NCBI GenBank assembly: GCA_003131705.1
Contig: PKUY01000191.1
Location: forward strand, 1-10,219
Direction of reading: 5' to 3'
Length of the DNA stretch: 10,219 bases
DNA from: Acidobacteriota bacterium
Lineage (GTDB): Bacteria > Acidobacteriota > Terriglobia > Acidiferrales > UBA7541
A program made the translations under genes and the position numbers. The notes below the pieces were generated by a model, which did not search any database, was not told the DNA's origin, and saw nothing but the letters and a program-made list of their open reading frames with translations. Shown in pieces: positions 5,088 through 10,219 of the stretch; within the stretch, counting starts at the first letter, position 1, and every line of letters starts with the position of its first letter.

Positions 5088-7568
5088 TTACAAGGCTTTG
5101 ACTGTCTCTTCAATTCTTTTTGCAATCGTGGCGTAGTCTTCACCCTGCAGCTGTAGTGGCGGACCGAAAACGACTTCGACACGTCCCGGTCGCGGCCAGT
5201 GCGTGTGCCGGTGGAGCACCTTCTCCACACCCAGCAATCGGACGGGCACCAGGGGCACTCCTAGCCGACCAGCGATCAGGCCGACGCCCGGCTGGAAGGA
5301 GTGGATCTCCCCGGCTTCTGTGCGCTCGCCTTCCGGGAAGTACAAGATGGACCAATTGTCGCTAACCAAGTCCCCAAGATACCTGAGGGATTGGCGAGCA
5401 CCGATTTCGGTCTGAGGAAGCGGAAATGCATTGAAGAACAATGCAACCAACCAATAGATGAGGCTTTCGCGAAGCCATTCAAACCGCGTGTGGCGCTCGG
5501 GCCAGAAGTGGGCATCGAAGTACTCTTTCCACATGGCCACAGCCATACGGCGTCGAAAGCGGCGAGGTACAGCGGACAGGATCAGAGGCGTATCTAGATG
5601 GCTCTGGTGGTTTGAGGCAAAGATGACGGGACCTTCAAGCGAAGCCAAATGCTCCAGACCCGCGATGTGAGCATGCGCAAACATCCGAGTGAGTGGCAGC
5701 CACAGTGTATTGAGCGCCACATTTCGAATAAGCCTTGCAGGCCAGCGGCGGCTCCACATTGGAACTTCTTCGGGCTTCGGGGGCGCGGTGATTTCAGCCA
5801 GTGCGGAGACCGTGCGTGCGCCGGTCAATAACGATTCGTCGATGCTGCTATCGAACCGCCGCTCCAAATCAACCATGAGTTCCACGCGATCAAGTGAACT
5901 CAAACCGAGTTCATCTAGCGTGGTTGCCGAGGTTATGGTCCGGTGCGGGGCATATCTCTGCAGAAGGTCGATGATCCGGTCTTGACCGGACGCCGCTACT
6001 GCTGAGGCGCCACTCTCCACCCACGACTGGATCTCACGGTGCTTTATCTTTTGCGTGCCTTCCGTCCGTGGCAGCCGATCGCTCGGCCAAACCGAGACAT
6101 TCCGGATTTTCTGGTGATCTTCGAGTCGCAGATTGGCGCGGCGAATGATTTCGTCCGTATTAGCGCCGCCTTCGACCACCAGAACGGCGTGCACGCGGTC
6201 TTTGCCGACCACGGCGGATTCCCGCACGCCCGCTAGCTGATTGAGTACATTCTCCACATCCTCGGGGAAGACGTTCAGCCCTTCTGGTGTGACAATCATT
6301 TCCTTTTTGCGTCCCCGAATCGTCAGATTACCGGCCTCGTCAAACGTCCCGATGTCACCAGTGCGAAACCATCCGTTTTCGAATGCCAAGGCGGTCTCGT
6401 CCGGAGCGCCGTAGTAGCCAGACGTCACACTTTCACCCCGCACGAGGATTTCACCGTCCGGCGCAATCTTTACCTCCACGCCAGCTACGGGCTTGCCGAC
6501 TGTGCCTTCCGCAATGGCAAACGGGTTGTTGAAGGTAACGACAGGCGCGGTCTCAGTGAGTCCATAGCCTTGAATGACCGCGAATCCAAGCCCAGACCAA
6601 TACTCCTCGACCTCCCTTGTGAGCGGTGCCGCTCCGACGATAAAAGCCCAGAACTTCCATCCAAGCGACCAATGTACGCGACGGTATCGCCACCAGCGGA
6701 AGACCCAATGGGCTGTACCCGAAGGCAGGCCAGCTGTTTCTTGAAATTGTGTCAGAAGGTGTTTCCGCAGCAATTCGAGAATCTTGGGAACGCCGACGAG
6801 TACCGACACGTGCTGGCTACGAATCTGCCGCACGATTTCGTGCGGGCTATAGCCATGCATGAAGACCGCGGTTCCGGGAATAATCGGCACGAGGAACATC
6901 GTGACGACCTGACCAAACATGTGACTCAGCGGAATCAGGCTTAGGAAGCGCAGAGGGAGTACAGGTCGGAACCATTTGCGGTAGGTGCGAATAATCTGCT
7001 CAGGCGACACAATGTCAGCCAGAATGTTACGGTGTGTGATCAACACTCCTTTTGGCTCGCCGGTGGCACCCGACGTAAAGACAATCTCGACAAGATCGTT
7101 TTTGTCGATCGAGACAGACGGAATCTCGCACTGCGTAGTGGGCCATTCAAGGTCACGAAGACGGCAAACAGGCGCTCCCCCTTCCTCGGCGGGCAGATGA
7201 ACTTCCTCTCCGATCAGAATCATTCGGACATCGACGATCTGTTGGACGCGGTGCAGAAAACCGGCTGAAGCTCGGAAGTCGATCGGCACAACGATCACAC
7301 CCGCAAGCACACAGCCCCAAAACGCAGTGATCCACTCAGGGCGGTTTTCGGACCAAATGATGACCTTGTCGCCTTTACGGATGTTCTGTCCAGCCAAGCG
7401 TGCGGCGAAATGACGCGCGGCAAGGCCCACTTGCGCGTACGCATATTTCCATCTCCGATAGCCGTCATCGTATTGAAGGAATTCGACCGGAGAGTCGGAG
7501 AACTCGGCGAATAGATCAACCAGGGTCCGGCGAGGTTCCGTCGCTGTGATTGAGTTGTTCTTCGACAC
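5088..7568 (-). CDS. Acyl-CoA/acyl-ACP synthetase - acyl carrier domain - PlsC acyltransferase fusion
   Basis: An 826-residue, three-module enzyme. Residues about 15-520 are an AMP-forming acyl-activating enzyme: P-loop FTSGATGEPKGV (164-175), YGLTETAP (335-342), GWFRTGD (399-405), and a C-terminal lysine near 507-509. Residues about 528-595 are an acyl carrier domain; Ser558 in LGLSSLDRVEL is the likely phosphopantetheine site (usual GxDS, with Ser in place of Asp). Residues about 635-826 are a PlsC-type acyltransferase with NHQSHLD (653-659, the HX4D motif), YFPEGERT (743-750) and VPLVPVRLLG (771-780). The protein could activate a free fatty acid, hold it on its own carrier and pass it to a lysophospholipid or glycerol phosphate, compactly resembling E. 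coli Aas but in reverse domain order and without a transporter domain. The start is GTG with a weak GGGA 7 nt upstream. It is transcribed alone. Confidence 0.92.
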   Translation of the reverse strand: MSKNNSITATEPRRTLVDLFAEFSDSPVEFLQYDDGYRRWKYAYAQVGLAARHFAARLAGQNIRKGDKVIIWSENRPEWITAFWGCVLAGVIVVPIDFRASAGFLHRVQQIVDVRMILIGEEVHLPAEEGGAPVCRLRDLEWPTTQCEIPSVSIDKNDLVEIVFTSGATGEPKGVLITHRNILADIVSPEQIIRTYRKWFRPVLPLRFLSLIPLSHMFGQVVTMFLVPIIPGTAVFMHGYSPHEIVRQIRSQHVSVLVGVPKILELLRKHLLTQFQETAGLPSGTAHWVFRWWRYRRVHWSLGWKFWAFIVGAAPLTREVEEYWSGLGFAVIQGYGLTETAPVVTFNNPFAIAEGTVGKPVAGVEVKIAPDGEILVRGESVTSGYYGAPDETALAFENGWFRTGDIGTFDEAGNLTIRGRKKEMIVTPEGLNVFPEDVENVLNQLAGVRESAVVGKDRVHAVLVVEGGANTDEIIRRANLRLEDHQKIRNVSVWPSDRLPRTEGTQKIKHREIQSWVESGASAVAASGQDRIIDLLQRYAPHRTITSATTLDELGLSSLDRVELMVDLERRFDSSIDESLLTGARTVSALAEITAPPKPEEVPMWSRRWPARLIRNVALNTLWLPLTRMFAHAHIAGLEHLASLEGPVIFASNHQSHLDTPLILSAVPRRFRRRMAVAMWKEYFDAHFWPERHTRFEWLRESLIYWLVALFFNAFPLPQTEIGARQSLRYLGDLVSDNWSILYFPEGERTEAGEIHSFQPGVGLIAGRLGVPLVPVRLLGVEKVLHRHTHWPRPGRVEVVFGPPLQLQGEDYATIAKRIEETVKAL

Positions 7569-7590
7569 GGGGCTATCCCAACACCAACCG

Positions 7591-7633
7591 ACAGGAAGCT
7601 TACAACGCTCGCATGTTTGCCATGTCTTCCTGT
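7591..7633 (-). repeat. Inverted repeat in the leader of the lipid-fusion gene
   Basis: ACAGGAAG (7591-7598) and CTTCCTGT (7626-7633) form an 8-bp stem around a 27-nt loop, ending 22 nt before the GTG start on the minus strand. The stop codon of a 34-codon leader frame (7600-7602) falls in the loop beside the stem. It may be a regulatory leader hairpin; there is no further support. Confidence 0.4.
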
Positions 7634-7745
7634 TCGGGACACACGACGATCAGTCTTTCGATACAATCGTCACCGGACACGATAATTTCCTCGGTTGTGG
7701 TCATAGCACCGTATCGTCATGGCTGAAGGTTGATTCCATACTTTC

Positions 7746-7788
7746 TTTTTATCTCGGCTCTCCGCCTACTGCTGTGACTGCAATCACA
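7746..7788 (-). promoter_or_regulatory. Crp/Fnr-family promoter of the lipid-fusion gene
   Basis: A perfect consensus site, TGTGACTGCAATCACA, lies at 7773-7788. On the minus strand a -10-like TAAAAA (7751-7746) begins exactly 21 bp after it, predicting a start near 7739 with the site centre at -41.5. The hexamer itself is only a moderate match (4 of 6), and the resulting leader is long. The site is certain as a sequence; its use is inferred from the spacing shared with the other promoters here. Confidence 0.68.
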
Positions 7789-7948
7789 GGATCGATGACA
7801 AAAGCGATGCCCCAGGAAGAAGCGAATCAACGGAGCAAGGCTTCGATCGCGGCCAGCATGCGGCACTGGTCTCCATTTCAGTAACTATCAAGAACATGGT
7901 ACGGGAGTACTCTGGTCACTACAATGAACGGTCAGCCACTGTAGTTGC

Positions 7949-8110
7949 ATGAAGAGAACAGTCGTGTGGCTTACCGATCAGCAGACCAAGGAATTGGGAA
8001 GGATGTCGAAGCGTTCCTTGGCTCCCATCTCAGCCTTGGTGCGAGAGGCCGTGAAGGACTTCCTGCGACGGATGCGGGACCGACCGGGCCGCAAAGCTGC
8101 CAAGCGCTAA
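7949..8110 (+). CDS. Small ribbon-helix-helix (CopG/Arc-type) protein
   Basis: A 53-residue basic protein with the layout of a ribbon-helix-helix DNA-binding protein: a short N-terminal strand MKRTVVWL (1-8) followed by TDQQTKELGRMSKRS (helix 1, about 9-22), a turn LAPIS (24-28), and helix 2 ALVREAVKDFLRRMR (29-43), with a lysine/arginine-rich tail. Such proteins bind DNA as dimers and are often antitoxins or autoregulators. The start is fixed by an in-frame stop at 7925-7927, with ATG 7949 the only start after it, although no clear ribosome binding site precedes it. No recognisable toxin gene adjoins. The match of strand and helix pattern is good; the partner and operator are unknown. Confidence 0.7.
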   Translation: MKRTVVWLTDQQTKELGRMSKRSLAPISALVREAVKDFLRRMRDRPGRKAAKR

Positions 8111-8291
8111 CCCCACCCAAGCCAAAATAGCGTCGGGGTTTCAGAAACTGTCGAGGTCCGTTCACGGGAGCTCCTGGTGCTGGAATCTCGCGATGCTCTT
8201 GTGCAAGCGAGGCGCCCTAGGAATTCTGCCATCACAGTGCTTGCAATCCATCAGAACCGAACCCTAAACGCACTGTCAAAAATAGCCGTAG

Positions 8292-8305
8292 TGCACTATA
8301 GTGCA
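8292..8305. repeat. 14-bp perfect palindrome
   Basis: TGCACTATAGTGCA reads the same on both strands and contains two inward-facing TGCACTA half-sites. It stands in non-coding DNA 181 bp after the ribbon-helix-helix gene and 192 bp before the next activator site. Its form fits an operator for a dimeric regulator, but nothing in the sequence ties it to a particular protein. Confidence 0.5.
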
Positions 8306-8497
8306 TGTCTGGTATCTACTACAAATGGTTACGACAATCGAAGCCACCCGGGCTATGCTAGTTCTCGATTCCACTCGCCCGGCTTGTTCCATGAGATCCC
8401 GATTGTACCCTTGAACTCACCGCCGCGCGCAGGTGAAGAGGTCATTGCCGCCGCACTCCCGTGAGTTCTCGATCAGGGAACGGCTGTCACTTGAAGA

Positions 8498-8540
8498 TGT
8501 GACCTGTGTCACCGCCGCCCTTCACCCAGCCCAATATCTT
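8498..8540 (+). promoter_or_regulatory. Crp/Fnr-family promoter of the 2-oxoacid oxidoreductase gene
   Basis: TGTGACCTGTGTCACC at 8498-8513 matches the consensus at 9 of 10 positions. A -10-like TATCTT (8535-8540) starts 21 bp after the site, predicting a start near 8547 with the site centre at -41.5. The leader would be about 68 nt, with a GAGGG ribosome binding site before the ATG at 8615. No -10 box is found at the matching distance on the opposite strand. Confidence 0.72.
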
Positions 8541-8614
8541 TAAGCCGACAGCCTGGAAGGCAACCCGAACTGGCCACCAAATCGCGAGGAATTGACGAAC
8601 ATGATGAGGGCGTG

Positions 8615-10219
8615 ATGAAGCAGACCTTTGCCATCGGCATCGGAGGTGCAGCCGGACAGGGTGTCGCCACCCCGGGCGACATTTTCGCAAGGATCTTCAG
8701 CCGGCGCGGCCTCCACCTCAACGCCTATAATGCCTATCAGTCAATCATTCGCGGCGGCCACACATTTCTCACCATTCGCGCGGGCCCGGAAAAGGTTACC
8801 AACATGGGTGACCGCATCGACCTGCTCATTCCCCTCAACCAGGACAGCATGGATCGCCACCTGAACTTCCTCACTGCAGGCGCCTCGTGTATCTACAATG
8901 CCGACACGATTAAGCCCGGCTCTGCCGCTGACGGCGTGCAGCTCTGCCCACTTCCGGTTTCAGAGTTGGCTGACATCACGCGCAACAAGGTTGCCCAGAA
9001 CACGCTCGCTCTCGGCGCCGGCCTCAACATGATGGGTATCGACTTCCAGGCGCTGGGAAAAGTCCTCATAGAGCAGTTCGGGAAGAAGGGCGAGGCCGTG
9101 GTCGCCGAAAACGTCGCAGTTGCGCGGGCCGGCTATGATTACGCCACCTCTAACTTCAGGCCATTTCCGAGTTCACTTCCCATGACTGACAATCGCTTCG
9201 CGGTTCTGAGCGGCAACGTTGCGTTGGCCATGGGAGGCGCAGCAGCGGGCGTGAAATTCTACTGTGCTTATCCAATGAGCCCTTCGACGGGCGTTCTGCA
9301 CTGGATGGCGGCCCACGCACGCAAGGCTGGCATCATGGTCCGGCAGGTGGAGGACGAAATCGGCGTGATTAACATGGCCATCGGTGCGGCTCACTCAGGC
9401 GTCCGCGCTATGTGCGCTACCTCCGGCGGCGGCTTCGCCCTGATGAGCGAGGGCCTCGGCATGTCCGCCATGATCGAAACCCCCGTCGTAGTCATCAACT
9501 GTCAGCGCGCTGGCCCGTCCACCGGCGTTCCCACCAAGACCGAGCAGGGCGATCTCTGGCAGATGCTCGGCGCTGCATTTGGCGATTATCCCCGGATAAT
9601 CGCAGCTCCGTTGGACATCGGCGATTGCTTCAAGCTCATCCCCGAGATATTCAACGTCGCCGACCGCTTCCAGTGCCCAGGACTCGTGCTTTGCGATCTC
9701 CTCTTGTCGGAAGGTCGCCTCAGCGTCCATCCAAACGACCTGGATTTCAGCCCGCCCATCGATCGCGGCGAGCTCATCACCACCGCCAATGGTGCCCCCT
9801 CTGCGGCTCCCCCAAACGGCGGCTACAAACGCTACAAAATCACCGACAGCGGCCTTTCACCTCGCGCCGTTCCCGGCGTGCCCGGTTACATTCACACGGT
9901 GGCCACCGATGAACACCAGGAAGACGGCGTAATCATCAGCGATGAGTTCACCAATTCCATCAAGCGCCGCGCCATGATGGAGAAGCGCATGCGCAAGGTC
10001 GCAGGCATTGAAGCCGCCATTCCCCCACCCGCGCTTTCAGGTCCGACCAACGCTGATGTCACCTTGATCGGCTGGGGTTCAACCAAAGGGGTAATCGAGG
10101 AAGCTTGTGAACTCCTCAACGAACAAGGAATCTCTGCCAATCAGCTCCAGATCCGCTGGCTAGTGCCACTGCATGGCGAAGCCATTCTCGAAATCCTGCG
10201 AGGCTCGCGCCACACTATC
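8615..10219 (+). CDS. korA: 2-oxoacid:acceptor (ferredoxin) oxidoreductase, alpha subunit with fused gamma domain (C-terminus cut by window edge)
   Basis: Part of the enzyme that oxidatively decarboxylates a 2-oxoacid such as 2-oxoglutarate to acyl-CoA, reducing ferredoxin. The 535 visible codons are open to the window end. Residues 1 to about 185 are the gamma domain (GIGGAAGQGVATPGD, 8-22; YQSIIRGGHTFLTIRAG, near 46-62). From about residue 193 comes the PFOR/KorA alpha domain, with YPMSPSTG, EDEIGVINMAIGAAHSGVRA, TSGGGFALMSEG and QRAGPSTGVPT motifs. The beta subunit, carrying thiamine diphosphate and usually the iron-sulfur cluster, would be expected just beyond 10219. ATG 8615 has AGGG 4 nt upstream; a GTG directly before it is also possible. 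The substrate is not determined by what is visible, so korA is the family name rather than a proven substrate. Confidence 0.9.
   Translation, partial: MKQTFAIGIGGAAGQGVATPGDIFARIFSRRGLHLNAYNAYQSIIRGGHTFLTIRAGPEKVTNMGDRIDLLIPLNQDSMDRHLNFLTAGASCIYNADTIKPGSAADGVQLCPLPVSELADITRNKVAQNTLALGAGLNMMGIDFQALGKVLIEQFGKKGEAVVAENVAVARAGYDYATSNFRPFPSSLPMTDNRFAVLSGNVALAMGGAAAGVKFYCAYPMSPSTGVLHWMAAHARKAGIMVRQVEDEIGVINMAIGAAHSGVRAMCATSGGGFALMSEGLGMSAMIETPVVVINCQRAGPSTGVPTKTEQGDLWQMLGAAFGDYPRIIAAPLDIGDCFKLIPEIFNVADRFQCPGLVLCDLLLSEGRLSVHPNDLDFSPPIDRGELITTANGAPSAAPPNGGYKRYKITDSGLSPRAVPGVPGYIHTVATDEHQEDGVIISDEFTNSIKRRAMMEKRMRKVAGIEAAIPPPALSGPTNADVTLIGWGSTKGVIEEACELLNEQGISANQLQIRWLVPLHGEAILEILRGSRHTI

Larger units (their letters stand above)
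7569..7948. other. Non-coding stretch between divergent units (380 bp)
   Basis: This holds the long leader of the lipid-fusion gene (about 170 nt from the predicted start near 7739), an inverted repeat at 7591-7633, and the Crp/Fnr-type site at 7773-7788. Two very short frames are seen: a 34-codon minus-strand frame at 7600-7704 and a 29-codon plus-strand frame at 7795-7884. Neither has a convincing ribosome binding site or recognisable product. To the right of the activator site no promoter-like -10 box stands at class II distance on the plus strand, so the site points towards the lipid gene. Confidence 0.6.
8111..8614. other. Intergenic stretch upstream of the oxidoreductase (504 bp)
   Basis: I see no convincing gene. 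It holds a weak AACCCC/GGGGTT pairing (8109-8114 with 8135-8140) just after the small gene, a 14-bp palindrome at 8292-8305, a loose bulged inverted repeat around 8341-8384, and the Crp/Fnr-type promoter near 8498-8540. A 95-codon GTG frame at 8177-8464 resembles no known protein. A short open stretch at 8544-8615 ends in a TGA that overlaps the ATG of the next gene, but has no good start of its own. Confidence 0.6.

Noticed and set aside
7030..7050. TGTGTGATCAACAC inside the lipid-fusion gene as a further Crp/Fnr site
   Set aside because: It lies deep in coding sequence, does not fit the 16-bp spacing of the others, and no promoter stands nearby.
7546..7884. 112-codon plus-strand frame
   Set aside because: It overlaps the start of the lipid-fusion gene on the other strand, spans the activator site, and has no familiar features.
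7795..7884. 29-codon plus-strand frame just after the 7773-7788 site
   Set aside because: AGGA is only 3 nt from the ATG, there is no -10 box at a suitable distance, and the peptide is unrecognised.
8341..8400. tRNA-like 3' end (GATTCC...CGCCCGGC...CCA) as a tRNA fragment or attachment site
   Set aside because: No matching acceptor or anticodon arms could be found upstream; probably chance.
8177..8464. 95-codon GTG frame with GGGAG upstream, after the RHH gene, as a possible toxin
   Set aside because: The product has no recognisable motif or toxin-like pattern, crosses the palindrome, and reads like translated non-coding DNA.
8544..8615. Open stretch whose TGA overlaps the korA ATG, as an upstream coupled gene
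   Set aside because: A stop at 8541-8543 leaves only about 23 codons with no good start; it lies in the predicted leader.

Overview
The window is bacterial chromosome of moderately high GC. The gene content and protein style suggest a soil or peat Acidobacteriota (Terriglobia-like): a phosphoribosyltransferase/dienelactone hydrolase fusion, an acyl-CoA synthetase-carrier-PlsC fusion, a ubiquitin-like/Mut7-C protein and an archaeal-type RtcB. That assignment is inferred from gene content; no rRNA or other phylogenetic marker is present.

Layout, left to right. (a) Positions 1-2801, minus strand: a four-gene operon read right to left: a two-CBS-domain protein, the phosphoribosyltransferase/alpha-beta hydrolase fusion, archease, and the N-terminal part of the RNA ligase RtcB, which runs off the left edge. 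Gaps are 43, 37 and 18 nt. (b) 2985-4364, plus strand: an ECF sigma factor followed by a Mut7-C RNase-fold protein, ending in a perfect 20-bp-stem hairpin that also separates it from (c) a convergent dps gene (4430-4942, minus). (d) 5088-7568, minus: an 826-residue fusion of acyl-CoA/acyl-ACP synthetase, acyl carrier domain and PlsC acyltransferase. (e) 7569-8614: mostly non-coding, holding a 53-codon ribbon-helix-helix gene too short for usual ORF cutoffs. (f) 8615 to the right edge, plus: the alpha subunit of a 2-oxoacid:ferredoxin-type oxidoreductase, cut by the window end.

The main observation is regulatory. Four intergenic sites match the Crp/Fnr-family consensus TGTGA-N6-TCACA (2882-2897, 5018-5033, 7773-7788, 8498-8513). 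In each case a plausible -10 hexamer lies 20 or 21 bp from the edge of the site, towards the gene. This is the geometry of class II Crp/Fnr activation, with the site centred at about -41.5. The first site is shared by two divergent promoters at the same distance, so five transcription units (CBS/RtcB operon, sigma/Mut7-C, dps, lipid fusion, oxidoreductase) appear to be under one Crp/Fnr-type regulator.

The products fit a stress or low-oxygen/low-energy response: DNA and iron protection (Dps), adenylate-sensing CBS domains, RNA repair (RtcB plus archease), lipid remodelling, ferredoxin-linked 2-oxoacid metabolism, and a secondary sigma factor that could extend the cascade. The functional interpretation is inference; the sites and spacings are read directly from the sequence.
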